Shown here piece after piece: positions 11,546-23,695 of a DNA stretch of 64,000 bases. The notes under the pieces were generated by a model. It worked only from the letters and a program-made list of their open reading frames with translations, was not told the origin of the DNA and did no database searches. A program made the translations under genes and the position numbers. Location of the stretch: contig OZ024940.1 of assembly GCA_964017235.1 (NCBI GenBank), positions 29,196,573 through 29,260,572 on the forward strand. The letters are read 5' to 3'. This stretch comes from Sabellastarte sp. h YS-2021 (lineage: Eukaryota; Annelida; Polychaeta; Sabellida; Sabellidae). Within the stretch, counting starts at the first letter, position 1; every line of letters starts with the position of its first letter.

Positions 11546-14500
11546 TGTGACGATCGTGGATCGTTCCCACTATTTACTTCTGTAGGGGGGGGCCCCGTTT
11601 ATTTTATTTTATTTGTCTGGTTATTTGTCCACTAATTGGCAGTATTTCCATCTAAACTCCCTGTTTATTTTATTTGTCTTGGGTGTTTGTTCATTAATTA
11701 GCGGTATTTTCCTTCTAAATTTCCTGTTTTTAATTATCTTTTCCTGTCAATTCTCGGCTGAAATTGCCGACTTTTCTGGTTTATTTTGTACTACTTTGTG
11801 ATTTAATTAGGTGTGAAATGCAAATATTCCCAGTAATTCTCAGTTTGTTCTAAGTGGGCCCACACATGGTTTCCTCCAGGATGTAAATCAAAGTGAAGTA
11901 ATCCAGGCCTTGTATTAAAATAGATTTAGCGCCAAATAGATAAGCATGTGGATGCAGCATGCATCTCCCCTATCCAATCTCCTCCCTCAGATTATGGGGT
12001 GACCTTTGCCTGAGGCATCCTGGCCAATCACAGCCCTAGATAAGGAAGCAGCACATGTGCTGTTAGCTTGGGTTTGGCCTGGGATCACTCTCTTCTGTCT
12101 CTGGATAGCCAAGTGATAAGACCTGTTTTTTTATGTGTGTGGATTATTTGTGGTTAAGTTGGGGAATTTACATTATAAAGGTATGGTTTTGATTTAATTT
12201 ATTTTTATTTACAAATTTGATGGGGTAGGGGGGACCCAGGGGCATATTTATCAAATTTGATGTTAATTTACTACTCCTAATTTTGACCCAAATAGTCTTG
12301 AGCTGTAGATTTTGAACTGATTTTGCTTGCAATTTTTGCTTGTTAATTAAATCCATTCATCTTCCTGGGAAATAGTTTTTCATTTCATTTCACTTTGGGG
12401 AGGGGAAGGTCAGGTACTGTTACATATTTGGGGTGTATCTGGCTACATGGGTTTCCATCCCTCTCTACAGGTCTTTAACAACCAGAGGGTAAATGCATCT
12501 AATTAGTTAGAGCTGGTGTCATCTAGCGGATGCCTAAGTTTGGGATTGGCTCCAAGAGGTGAATGCATCTACCCAAATGTTAATCATTAATGGGTCATCA
12601 ATCATCAGGGTTGGTTGGGCTTTTAGTTATGTGTCCATTGATCTTATCCATAACCACACTGTCCCTCCTTGGTCTGGTTTTCTCCCTGGGTAGTGGTGGA
12701 GTACTCCCGGTAAGAGTCTGGTTCTCAGTCACTTTCTGGGAGACCCCCCTCCCAAATGGAGGAAATCCCCCCCATTTGGCTTCTGAGACAGAGAGCAGGG
12801 CTTTTACCAGTATGGTATTTGGAGAAATATTGGGTAAATGGGTCACATTTATTTTCATGTTAAACTGGTAAACTTAGGAGATAGCTCAAGTATATTTTGC
12901 TGTGTATTGTTTAAATTTGAAAGTACTTTTGAGGCAGACAAGTGCCTGTCATTGTAGCATTTTTAAAGACAAAAGTAACTTTTCTAGGTTAAAACAAGAA
13001 ATTTAAACTTTTGATCTTAGTTCTAAGTGAGGAATTTTAGGCATATAAATATTTGAATATTTAAAAGCAGATATATGCAATGAATTTCTGATAAATTAAT
13101 ACGCGAGTGTTTTAAAGCTAAAACCCATTTTGTTTTATAAGTGAGTAAAACATCTTTCTAATATGTTTGGTTAATGGTGTTACTGCCCTGTGTATTTTGA
13201 TAAGGTTCTGTGGATCTTCCCTTTTCATTCTAACTGCTCAACAACTGGCTGTCAAAACTGTTTTTTTTCTCCCTCTTTTTATCCTGGTATAACTTTAGCC
13301 TTTCCAGTGGCTCCTTGGTCTTCCAATAAATTATATTAAATAAATTAATTCTAAATTCCAGTATTATTTTTCTGTCCAAATTATTTCTGTTACTAACTAA
13401 TTCTTGTGTAATATAACTAGCCTTGCACTGGGCTTTACATTTAAATATCTTATCTTTATGTTGAAGTCAATACTTCTGGTTATCCACTCAAAATATTCTG
13501 TTGATTGTTTCCCTTCATATGTTTACACAGCCAGTTGGTGCTCCAAATTAGCCTTGCAGCACACTTGTATTTAATCCTACTTCTTTTATCATTATTCACT
13601 TGTCATTTCATATTCCTGTTCAAACTTGTTAGCCTTCCCTATTTTACTTGGGCTCTGCATATGATATCTATATTATATTTTGCACCTTCTAAATTTTATT
13701 CTGCTTTGATTTCCTGCCTTATGCTTTTGTGTTTTTTTTAATGGTGTTGCATAAGCTTGCTGTTGTGTGCACTGATTGTTTGGTCCATGTTAAATGTCAT
13801 GTGTGTTGTCACTTTAAGTTGGGTTTACAGGTATTGGAGTGCCATTTTTTTTTGTAATTTGTTTAACTATTAAAATTTAGTACCCTTTTTTAATGAAATG
13901 TTAATTGTAAATACTCCTTTAAATTTTGGTGTTTTAATATAATAGCCTTGCTTAAGTCTCTCATCAATTTAATTATTCAGGTTCTGGATCTTAACTAAAT
14001 TTAGCCTTCCTTAAGTCTCTTTCTTTAATTATTGGGTTTCTGGTTTGTAACTAAATTAAGCCTTTCTTTAGTCTCTAATTATATAATTTCTCAAATAATC
14101 TTTAACTCCATACTTGTGTAATTTGAGTGTTTACTTTCATAACATTTAATACATCTACACTTTCTCAAAATTGCATAACTTGTTGATTATAGTCTTTCCC
14201 TTGTCAATATTCTGTTTATACACACATTTTTACCTTGTTACTATTTTTGTTGTCAATATATATATCATGAATTTCAATACTTGTGTTTTTACTTTATTTT
14301 AAGAAGACTTGTATTAGGGTCTGAACTTTGACTTCACTTTCTGAAACTTGGTCTAGTTGATCTTGTCCCAGGAGACCTTTGCAGAGTTTTGGCAGGAACT
14401 TGACTAGTAACTTACCTGGACTGGACCTCACACCTCATGGTTATATGGTGCCTGATTGATGATAAATGGTCATATCGAGACAGTGAATGACGACAGCAAC

Positions 14501-15436
14501 TGCAAATTGGTCATATTGGGATTAGTTAAAAGCACCTGATTTAGAGTATCAGAATTTGTGACCCTGTAGTCCATCTTCACCTAATTAATACACCTTTGAG
14601 TTTTGTTTTGGTCATCTTAGTTAAATAAATCTTAGTACTTTGAAGTTGGAATCAGCAACATCTTTAAATCCTTTATACCTAGAGCACTCAGATCACAATA
14701 AGTCATCTTATCCACGTTCTCCTACTCTACAATTTAGGTCACAATACCAAAAGTTGAAAATAATAACAGGTTGGTCAACCTCAATAATGACCTGGTGGCA
14801 GCATAGGTAAATTGGGATTACGGTTGGATTTTATAATGCTTGAGGTAGGTTAATTGGTAAAACAAGGCAATTTTGATAGGTTACCAGGGTTTTTCAGGGT
14901 TCAGGGAAAAACCAGGACACGTCCACTCTCCTGCTCGGGATTGAGTTGGTTGGATTTGGGTTCTTTGTGAACAATCTGAGGGGTCACGGGTTCAAATCTG
15001 CACAGTCGTTGGGTGAGCAGGGAGGCGGCCTTCGCAGTATATAAGCGGGGCCGCACCTTTGGGTCGCTTGAGAGCGGGCGCCTCCGGTCTGTAGAGTGCC
15101 GGGGTGCCGTCAGCCTCTTTGCCTGACAGGGGCTGTACCCTCTGGTTGTGGGACGTGTCACCCAAGTGGTTCCGGGGCGGGTGGTAGGTGGTAAAACTCA
15201 CCCCTCTATGTAGGTTTATGGTGGCAAGGGTGGGTCCCGGTCCATAATGCACCCATATAGGATGGATCCTCGTCCACAAGGCTCTCATTTAAGGGGGATC
15301 TCTTGCTTTCATGGGGGTCCCTGTTCATAAGACACCTGTGCAGGGCAGGTCTGCGGGTCCATGGGAATATGGTGATGGGACCGGGGGCTCGACCCTCCAT
15401 TGGGTTTACACGGGGGTGAGGGCCCGTCCCGCCACA
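11546..15436 (+). repeat. 3' LTR (3.89 kb)
   Basis: Near-identical copy of 4503-8392 at a constant offset of 7043 bases until one extra G near 15183, then 7044. All short open frames of the 5' LTR recur here unchanged upstream of that G. It ends CCCGCCACA and is followed at once by a second leader-like sequence. Confidence 0.9.
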
Positions 15437-15465
15437 TTATTTTATTGGCGCTGCGAACAGGATCA
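15437..15465 (+). other. Second leader/primer-binding-like sequence just after the 3' LTR
   Basis: TTATTTTATTGGCGCTGCG follows the 3' LTR and matches TTATTTTA-TGGCG after the 5' LTR before diverging. The next bases (GAACAGGATC) fit another gypsy primer-binding form. It looks like the start of the internal region of a related element, not plain target DNA. Confidence 0.45.
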
Positions 15466-15584
15466 ACCTGGCCCTTCTTCTGGAGAGCTTCCTTTAAAAT
15501 TCTGAATGCGTACCTTATGATTGCCAAATGTTTCTGCACCTATTCTGAACATATTATATACATATGGGCCTTAATAAGCAAGGC

Positions 15585-16148
15585 TAGGGGCCTGGTACAG
15601 ATTTCATGAAAGCTCTCAGACTTAGCCCTGTCTCAGGCTGAGCCACTGGCTCAAATCTGAGCCAGCTAAGTCTTTGTCTCAAATGGTTTTCACAGAAGGG
15701 GTCTCAGTGATTTTTTTGTGTCATGTGACCATCTTTGTAGTCAAAATATTCTACTGATGGCATATATGTTCCACGTTTGACACATAATATCTCTGGTCAA
15801 ATACCATTTTGCAATGGGAAAATGTGTAAACATGTAAAAACACCCAAAGACTACTTCAGGGGGTTGTTTTATATACTTGTACCCTATTTTCAGCCATTTC
15901 AAATTTTGAAGTGGAGAAAGAATTATGGCGGCCATATTTGAGCCTTTGTTTACAAAACTTAAGCCCACTTTCTACCAGTCTCAGCATTTGAGCCAGTGGC
16001 TCAGCCAAAGCTGAGACTTGAGACCTTTTGTGAAATCCATTAAGGCTTAGCCCATGGGCTCAAGTAAACTATTCCAATAATTTGAGAACAAAGTCTCAAG
16101 TTTGAGCCTGAGACCGGGCTAAGACCTTTTGTAAAATCCGCCCCTGGC
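15585..16148. mobile_element. Non-autonomous DNA transposon (MITE) with long imperfect TIRs
   Basis: The left arm (GGCCTGGTACAGATTTCATG, then CTTAGCCCTGTCTCAGG) is an imperfect inverted copy of the right arm (GAGACCGGGCTAAGACC, then AAATCCGCCCCTGGC), about 60 bp long. Both arms contain several GAGCCA...TGGCTC blocks that fold back further. The middle and right half recur at 46551-46835. The AGGGGCGGATTT end is hAT-like in my experience, but no 8-bp target duplication could be fixed. Confidence 0.6.
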
Positions 16149-17619
16149 TTATAGGTATCTGAGAGTCTCTGTCTCTCTGTTTGTGTGTGGTTTGTTGTGT
16201 GTGTGTGCATGTATCTTGCAGGTTGTTTGGGGGTGAAATAAAAAGGCAGAAAAGCAGTGTTCAGTGACATCTCTGGAAAAAAATAAAACACAGAATTTTT
16301 GGTATCAGGTCCAGCCATGTATGAAGCCTTTTGTTTTTCACAATGTGACAAGAAATTAATTAAAAATATTTTTTCCAAACAGTTATTTTTACAATTTTAT
16401 ATGAAAAAAGGGGGATGAGTTTGCAATGTATAGTTTAAGAGTACTATGGAACTGTGTTTCTATCAACATAACAGTGAAACGGTTGTAGCAGTGACTGATA
16501 AAAAGATATCAACAAAAATTTTACTCAATAAAAATGAAATTTATTATCAAAATTGCTTCTAAAAGGGCTATCAAACATTTTCCAACTGATTGACTTCCAT
16601 ACATAAATAAGCAATGGAGATTCCAGCTTCACACTAAAAATTTGCCAAGTCAGCATTTGTTAAAGTTTCACAGCACATATAAGTTTACTTCATATATTTC
16701 TCAAGTCACCCAACCTTTTTATTGTTTATTTTTGATTAATATGTAATAAGCTTTGTTTTCTTGAAAAATTGCTTAATTCTTAATGTTAGAAGTTTCACAA
16801 AATACATGTTTGTCTCAAATTAAGTATATTTTACCAGATATTAAGCCCAAACAGCAAAGATCTCTGATACCTTTTCTTTGTATGAAACTACATTCACTTG
16901 TTCTGTTCTTAATTTTTGTCTATTTTTTCAGTTTAATGTGAATTACGATATTATAATGTCACATTAAAAATTAATGAAGTACAAAAGAAAACAGTTACAA
17001 AATGTTGTGTATACTCCTTTCTTACTTCAGCTATGTAAATTACACTAAATCAGAGAAATTATGGACCAAATGCTTCAATAAAAAAAGTTTCATCACTGAC
17101 ATCAAGATGTATTTATTCACAAAATTTGGTAAAATTCTTAATGTTAATAGTTTTTAGTAGTGGTAATCCTTAAATTACACATGTTGATGGTGACAAGTCA
17201 ACAGTTTACCTAGCAATACCCGACATTTTTCTGGAAACTCTTTGCACTGAGATCAGCCTGAAAACCCTTAATATTTTGATATTTAATGCATTTAATATGA
17301 AGACGTGGTGGATTCTCTTAAAAGAAAAGCATTTAGGCTGTTTCAAACTTTCACAGAGTTGGGACTGCAATATAACATGAATTACAGAATGGTTAAAATT
17401 GTGCGGGCTCTCACACTGCACTGGAAACAGAACCGTGAGAGGAAAACATGAGCTTGTGTAATTTTAATTTTAAATTTGCCATTTAGAGTGGTGGTTTATC
17501 TGTCCAAACACAGAAAATACATAATTAATCATCTACCAGGAGGTAATATGAGTAATGCACTGTTATTGAATATGGATTATCAATACAAACAACATTGAGT
17601 TGATTTGTCTAGAATGTAA
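16149..17619. other. AT-rich intergenic stretch
   Basis: Contains a short GT microsatellite near 16180-16210 and otherwise AT-rich single-copy-looking sequence. Small open frames here have no recognisable domain. Confidence 0.4.
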
Positions 17620-18150
17620 AAGCTAATTTTATATATATTGTGTACAAGTTGGGATTTTGTACATGTTATAACTTGTACAAAATCTTGTACAAGTTATAAC
17701 TTGTTTAGCAGAGTTGTACAAGCTATATATTTGTCAAATTTTGTACAAGTTATCACTTTTACATCACTATTCTTCACTGAAGTTTGGTAGTGTATTTTTG
17801 CTTTGAACTTTTCCAATCACAGTAGACTTTATTAAAGTTATTCTATTTCAGAAAATGGATTTTTGTGAATATTGTAGTAATGTGACAAATTTAACACCTA
17901 AATTATACCATTAACTGTAATGAATTAATTAAACTGGGATTTGTAGGAGCCCAAAACTATTGAACAAAAACTTACTTGTACAGCTTCTAGACTATCAAAA
18001 AGTGTATTGACCTAACTTGTGCAGCTCAGTTTTGTGTTTCTAAAAACTTCACTTTTACAACTCAGTTGTACAGCTCTAAAACTATTAAAAAGTATATTGA
18101 CTTAGCTTGCAGAACTCGGTTGTACAGGTTAACTTAAAGAAGCACAATTC
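17620..18150. repeat. Cluster of palindromic TTGTACAA / ACTTGTACAAGT motifs
   Basis: TTGTACAAG or its variants recur many times, including two copies in inverted arrangement joined by TATAACTTG near 17660-17720. Weaker copies (GTTGTACAGCTC, ACTTGTGCAG) continue to about 18130. Spacing is irregular. It resembles the foldback arrays at 42.5-44.6 kb but is much more decayed. No terminal repeat was found. Confidence 0.45.
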
Positions 18151-18229
18151 AGTTGTAAAGACACATGGCTAATCTATGTTGCATATGTTACTACCATCTC
18201 CAGGAACTACGAAATGTCTGAACAGCTGT

Positions 18230-18860
18230 AAAGGTGGCAAGTGCCTTGGTTAGCAGTCCCCTGGATTACTGTAACCAACTGCTTTATAACACAAAGAAGG
18301 CAAATACTACCAAAGAGTTAAAATGCCTTATGTTTGTTTATTTGTTGCTTTACGTCGCGTTCAACAACCAGGGTCATATTGCAACAGTAGTTTACAGGAA
18401 AAGGGAACCAGTGCATACTGCACTGTAAACCACTGGGCATCGGCAAGTAACTACCAGCTTTCCAACATGAAGGGCCCGGCCCAAGATTCGAACCAGCAGC
18501 CTCAGGTTGGAGGCGAGAACTCTAACCACTACACCACCGAACCCCCTAAAAAATACCTTCTGTAGTACAATATGTAAATAAATTTAGTCGTGTCACATCC
18601 TTCCTGCACAAACTAAACTGGCTCCCCTTTCAGTACAGTATATTGTTCAAATACAATCTCCTTACTTATAAAGCAATACATTTTAGCCAACCTCCATATC
18701 TGTCCTCTCTGATCAGGTGGAGTGATCTCACACGGGCAATCGTCTGTCAGTATCCTCATGTAAACTGAGTAAACCCTCAGGGTTGTGCAGCTTCACAGTA
18801 GCAGCTCCCACAAAGTGGAACAAGCTTCCTCAAGCAATTAGAACCATGGAAAGTGACGGA
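18230..18860 (+). pseudogene. Old CR1/L2-type LINE remnant split by a SINE
   Basis: The reading before the SINE gives SSPLDYCNQLLYNT, matching the conserved LDYCN block after the RT domain of CR1/L2 LINEs. After the SINE, broken frames give a TGSPF stretch (LHWLPV-like block) and later a G-rich AxAPxxWNxLP-like block near 18790-18840. Stops and frameshifts are frequent. It is about the C-terminal third only, and older than the SINE that splits it. Confidence 0.5.
18333..18549 (-). mobile_element. tRNA-derived SINE (family A), inserted in a LINE remnant
   Basis: On the minus strand it starts with a tRNA-like head: A box TGGTGTAGTGG, then B box GGTTCGAATCTT. The body is shared with the copies at 24109, 28712 and 44740, and it ends ACCCTGGTTGTTGAACG plus ACGTAAAGCAACAAATAAA. 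Flanks AAAATGCCTTATG and AAAATACCTTCTG are a decayed target duplication (11 of 13). Confidence 0.75.
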
Positions 18861-19170
18861 GGATTCCCATTTTAAGTTGTGATCCATGCCACTATATATT
18901 TATCTGTACCTAGGTTCAAACCCAAATATTGTGTATTCCTATTTGAGGATGTTACACACAGGAACACTAGATGTTTTAATATGTTCAGCATATATAGTGT
19001 CTTTGAAATCTTTTTTTTTATGAACATAGAAACTGATGTAGCTTTGTCCCTAAGATCAAAATAAATCATGTGCCCATTTCTTTTGAGTAATGTAAATCAG
19101 AAAGTTATTGAAAACACTTTGAAAATGGAACCTTTTCAAATTATGGGATTTTTGTACCTAGAATATCATC

Positions 19171-19400
19171 TGCCACTGTGGCCTAGTGGGTAGCACACTC
19201 ACCTAGGAACACAGAGGACGTGGGTTCAATCCCAGGTACAGGCAGATACATAGTGGCTCGGATGACCACTTAAAATTGCAGTCCTCTGTCATTGGGTCCT
19301 ATCCCCAGTCTCAAAAGAACCTCAAGAATGTTGATAAATGGTGATCCATGAGCCTCTTTCTTTCAGTTAGGGGAGTGTTTCAGTAACTTAAGAGGTGGGC
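19171..19400 (+). mobile_element. tRNA-derived SINE with a different body
   Basis: It has a pol III head with A box TGGCCTAGTGGG and B box GGGTTCAATCCC. The 3' body (GATGACCACTTAAAATTGC and onward) differs from the other SINEs here. It is not a functional tRNA because no acceptor stem closes. The 3' boundary is uncertain. Confidence 0.6.
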
Positions 19401-19514
19401 TGTACTTGTCCAGTTGGGATGGTCATATAGTGTTTTGAGTCCTGTAGTGTATGGAGATATTATTACTTTTACACATAGTAAGTTTTCAGTTTATTCAATT
19501 ATTTAGAAACTATG

Positions 19515-19740
19515 TGATGTATGGTGATGCAGTGCTATCATACTTGCCTCCCACCTCTGAGATTGGACTTTTAATCCCTGCATGACCTCAAGTGGAAAGG
19601 CCTGTAGTTGGTTTTACAACAGTTTACAGTACAGAATCTTGACAAACTGTATGTACTGGTTTCCTCCACTCTTCTAACTACCAGCCTAAATATAACCGAT
19701 ACAAAGTTACTAGGCATAAAGTGAAAGACTAAATCAACAT
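19515..19740 (+). mobile_element. Degenerate SINE of family A
   Basis: Body blocks TTTACAGTACAGAATCTTGAC and CTGTATGTACTGGTTTCCTC match the copy at 21688, but the A and B boxes are mutated (CTTTTAATCCC). An old copy without clear flanking duplication. Confidence 0.6.
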
Positions 19741-20140
19741 ACTAAGTTTTATTATGATTTTAAAATAATGTTTTATCAGCTGATTGTATAGTGAAAGGGA
19801 AATACAATCATTGTTATACGTAATAAGCTCTCCAATTTTCTTTTCACAAATCAGTCATTGAGACAAGTATATCTATTTATTATTTAGAATATTCAGTTAT
19901 TATTACTGGATTTTCGGATTTGTGATTTTTATTTAACACAGTGTGGATTTTTGAGATATGTGTCTGTCATCACTCATAATCACTTGTATGGCATTTTAAG
20001 ACAATACAAACTTTTGTTTACTTTTTATGTGTTTACATATTATGAATATTTGTGTTGATGTGATTTCAACTTAAGGTAATATTCAATTAACAAAAATTTA
20101 GTGTACATGTGTATGACTTTGAAATTATGTGAAGTTTATG

Positions 20141-20622
20141 CCCAGGTCACACAGTGGTGCATTTTAATAGTGAATATCAAATTCTTCAATGTTGGGAGCA
20201 TACTTTACTATGTCATAGCTCTGCCGTATGGAAATCATCAACCAATCATACTAGTGTCTTGCTCATAGTAAATTTGTCAGACATTCTTCCTTGTTTTTGA
20301 CTGATTCTTCATTTGTTGCAGAAGTTTCTTCTCATATTATCATTGTTCCACATTTGTAACTAATTCATGGGTAATTGTCGAAAAAATCGCCAGATATCTT
20401 CACCAGTTTTTAGGGTAGACTCTGTATAACCTTGCTTTGTCACTGTTTCATCTCAGAACAGTCAAAGACTGTTGCAGAATATCTTGGTAGTATAAAAATC
20501 TTTTTATCACGTGACCAAAGTTTCCCTCCTTTTTCGGTGAATTGTAGTAAATTAGAAATTGTCTGTATTCTTCTTATATTTGTCAAGATGATTATAGTAC
20601 CGTTTTCAGTGTGTGACCTGGG
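20141..20622. mobile_element. Candidate MITE with 12-bp perfect TIR
   Basis: CCCAGGTCACAC at the left and GTGTGACCTGGG at the right are exact inverted repeats 482 bp apart. The inside is AT-rich without coding capacity. No target duplication is clear (flanks TTTATG and TATTAG). Confidence 0.5.
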
Positions 20623-21687
20623 TATTAGTTATCACTATATTTTATTTTTGTATATCTATTCAGAAAAATAAAAGTAGTGAAGGTTGCTAACTGTAATTAT
20701 AATACATGTATATAATGTGTCTTCATATTATGTAAATAATCAATGATTAAGGTTAACAACTGTATACTGTCGCTTGTGAAATAAACGAATTGAATATAGG
20801 AAATAATATTTTGTTTCTTGTTGAGTTTTAATGCTTTTACACTAATTAAAACCAATTTGCTCTATCCACTTGGCGTTTGGTCACCAGTAAACAAAAACTT
20901 TTTAAAATGAGTTTTCTCCAACATACAGACTAAAACACTAATAGAATACATTACTTATATGTAGAAATGCGAAAATTCAGCACCAGCTTACCAAAAATTG
21001 GCAAATGTATCAATAGGAAACACCTAGTAGAGTGCAAAGGGCATTTCCAAAAACCTGAGCCACTTTGTGGCCAGATTATGTAATTATGTCTTCCTTTGAT
21101 GAGGCCCTGCTTACATAAATATTTCATGACAACCCATTTATTACCTTTTGGAGTCATTGAAAAAGGGACTTTTGGAAGCTTTTTCATCAAAATATGAACT
21201 AGATCATCTTCAATATTTTGTCACTTTTTCTGTTGGCCAAGCCCTGTCTAGACAAAAAAAACATCAGAATCTGTTACTTAGTTGTGGACTAATCACATAC
21301 ACAATAACACAATGACTGCAGCCAAAACACAGCCCCATGTTTGCGGTTATATAATAAAAACTAGCAAAGCTTTTAGAGAGTGCAGACCTCTGGCCAGAAG
21401 TTAAATGTTTATCCCTAGTCTCTGTAAACTTTTTTTGTCTGGATCCAGATGGTGATCAGGATCACCACCAAATTAAAAATATCAGTTCCTCCTGACATGG
21501 CCACAATCTAGCCCTAACTTTTAAATTACTAATGTAAACTTTCAATTTCCTTGTGTAAAATATCCAAATAACACTATATTTTATATATAGTATACTATAT
21601 TCTAAATTGTTTATTATTATAAAAATAGTTGTTTTAACATCACATTGCTGGTTGCTGGAACTCAATATTGACATCCATGCCTACTCA
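20623..21687. other. AT-rich intergenic stretch with a fragment of the GATCCAG repeat
   Basis: The only recognised item is a fragment near 21371-21470 (CAGACCTCTGGCCAGAAG, then GGATCCAGATGGTGATC) related to the repeat at 3140-3995. Confidence 0.4.
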
Positions 21688-21935
21688 GGGTCCATGGTAG
21701 CAGAGTGGTAACACTACCGCCTCCCATCTCTCAGATCAGAGTTTGATCCCCAGCCTGACCTCGAGTGGGAAAGCTGATATTTACTTACCAATGGTCGGCA
21801 TTTACAGTACAGAACCTTGACACAAACTGTATGTACTGGTTTCCTCTGCCCACAAAACTACCCGTCGTGATATGACCTGTACAGTGTGTTGAAAGTGACC
21901 AAAATGACCAATGACTTTTGCAATTGTCTAAATGT
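21688..21935 (+). mobile_element. tRNA-derived SINE (family A)
   Basis: The head has A box TGGTAGCAGAGTGG and B box GAGTTTGATCCCC. The body has GTACAGAACCTTGAC and CTGTATGTACTGGTTTCC, and the tail ACTACCCGTCGTGATATGAC, all shared with the minus-strand copy at 24109. The last bases (GTTGAAAGTGACC) match the family 3' end. Confidence 0.75.
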
Positions 21936-22128
21936 ACTTAGACATTATGTATATTTCGATATTTTATCTATGTATTTCATAGGGGGCTGATTTGAAAGGT
22001 TAATATTTCATGAGGGTGTTTTGATGGCAGCCGATTTAGAAAAGGGCAGGTTTGTTTAGGCGTCATTTACTTCTACTTTAAACTGATGATTCTATTTAAC
22101 ATGGTTCTACTTAAATGAAAAAAATTGG

Positions 22129-22265
22129 CTTTTACATCCAGGTTAATATCAAGAGTCATATAAAGCCAGACCTTAATCATTACCACTAGATGGAGCTGAA
22201 CCCACACAGAAGTGACAGTCTGGAATTAGATGCCAAACCACGAAACCACAGAAGGCCACTGTTCT
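22129..22265 (-). mobile_element. tRNA-derived SINE (family B), degenerate
   Basis: Minus-strand element with a B-box-like GGGTTCAGCTCC and the body block TAATTCCAGACTGTCACTTC. It aligns with the copies at 53082 and 56495. The 3' tail is decayed. Confidence 0.5.
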
Positions 22266-22839
22266 GGTCTTTGAAGTAGTGGTTGTAGTGAAATATTAGA
22301 TATGGAACAAGAATGGGTTTGAATCTTTTACTGGGTTAAATCTGGTACCTTGAGAAAATGGTGTGATAGAAGTTTTCCCATTATTTAAAATAAACAATAT
22401 TGTGAAATATTTATGCTATTCCTTTCAACCACTCATGTATATTCTTCACTAACAAGTCTGAAATTTCACGTATGGGCTACAAAGCCATTGGAAACATGAG
22501 TTAGTGTACTACATTTTGTGCACAATTAATGAAATTCCAAAATATAAAGAAAAATGAAAAAAAAATGAAAACAGTGATCTCTAGAAGGGTGAGCCTCATG
22601 ATAGTGGTCCTGCTGAAAAAGTTGAACTTCTACTTTTTGCTAAAAGTTTGTATTTCACCTCTGTTACAACAGCTGAAATCCTATCAAGACCAGCCCTCAG
22701 TGAATCTTACTACAATGACATCATAAGATGGAATCAATCCATCCCCTTTGGGAACATACATCCATGTTTGACATAGGTATGTTCTTTCTTTTTGTAAATC
22801 ATGTATGTGAAAACATGCATTTAGTCTTATAGTATGATA

Positions 22840-23320
22840 CAGTTAAATCATTTCCATATTTGGTGAAATTTCTGAACCATAAAGAGATGTGTTGTTAGTG
22901 ACTTAATGCAAGCCACATTGTATTCATTTTTAGGAAACAGACAGTGAGAGCTCATTCAATAACTGGTTTTATAATTTCACAATTTAACTCTGTGTTAAAA
23001 AGTTAATAATGAAATTTTTTAGACACACCCAAACACGCAATATAACAATTTAAAGCAACGCATACAAGTTACATTATTGCTCACATTTCAATAGGAATCT
23101 GTTTAGCTTTACTGATCATTTGTGAAGAAAATCATAGTCACCAATTTTTAGCATATTTTAAAATTCTCACATTTATGTTCACGCTCTGACAAGCACATAC
23201 AGTTAACCATACTTTTAGGGGGAATACTATGTCATGACTGTAAAATCTACGCTGTGCTTTTTTTATTTGTCTAACATACTTTAAATTAAACAGTATAATG
23301 TGTCATTTTACCTTTATCAA
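22840..23320. repeat. Unclassified interspersed repeat, copy 1
   Basis: It aligns over ~480 bases with 24380-24860 at roughly three-quarters identity by eye. Shared blocks are GTTAAATCATTTCCATA, ACTCGTTCAA-like text, CAATATAACAA, CATATTTTAAAA and GGGGAATA-TATGTCATGA. A third related stretch lies at 52230-52680. No coding capacity or termini found. Confidence 0.6.
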
Positions 23321-23695
23321 ATACACACTGTAGCTTGCATGTAATCCAGAAAACTTATTAAGGCTTCCAATCTACTATTTCTTGCAAAGAAGTGTGTTGT
23401 TTTGACCATCTAGAAGGGAATATATGTATAGTGAATATATTATCTGGATGAAACAGTTTCTAATGGCAGAAATTAAATGTATTCTTCTTAACAGAGTTGT
23501 ACTAGCTTTATACAGTTAAATCATGTCAACTTCCACCCAACAAGTAAATCTAGATAACAGGGTAAAGTTCAATGCAAAAGACAATCTACAATAACAAGGA
23601 CCCGATATTCACCTCTGTTTAAAAGGAATAATTCTATTTGACATATATAGCTACTGAAATGGGTAACTATTTTTGTGGTCTGATAGATTGGCAAC

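Larger units (their letters stand above)
4503..15436 (+). mobile_element. Gag-only Ty3/gypsy-like LTR retrotransposon with giant LTRs
   Basis: Two direct repeats of 3890 and 3891 bp (4503-8392 and 11546-15436) begin TGTGACGATCG and end CCCGCCACA, a TG...CA layout with short inverted ends. They flank a 3153-bp internal region with a primer-binding-like site, a gag frame with a CCHC zinc knuckle, and a polypurine tract. No protease, reverse transcriptase, RNase H or integrase frame exists anywhere in the 10.9 kb. The element is therefore non-autonomous and must borrow Pol in trans, like the TR-GAG and LARD classes described in plants. By eye the LTRs differ by one substitution (near 6333 vs 13376) and one inserted G (near 8142 vs 15183), which implies a recent insertion. 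No target-site duplication is visible. Confidence 0.88.

Noticed and set aside
17206..17421. 71-residue minus-strand frame
   Set aside because: No recognisable domain, no gene context; expected by chance in this length of DNA.
19171..19250. tRNA gene
   Set aside because: A and B boxes are present, but no closing acceptor stem; the sequence continues as a SINE body.
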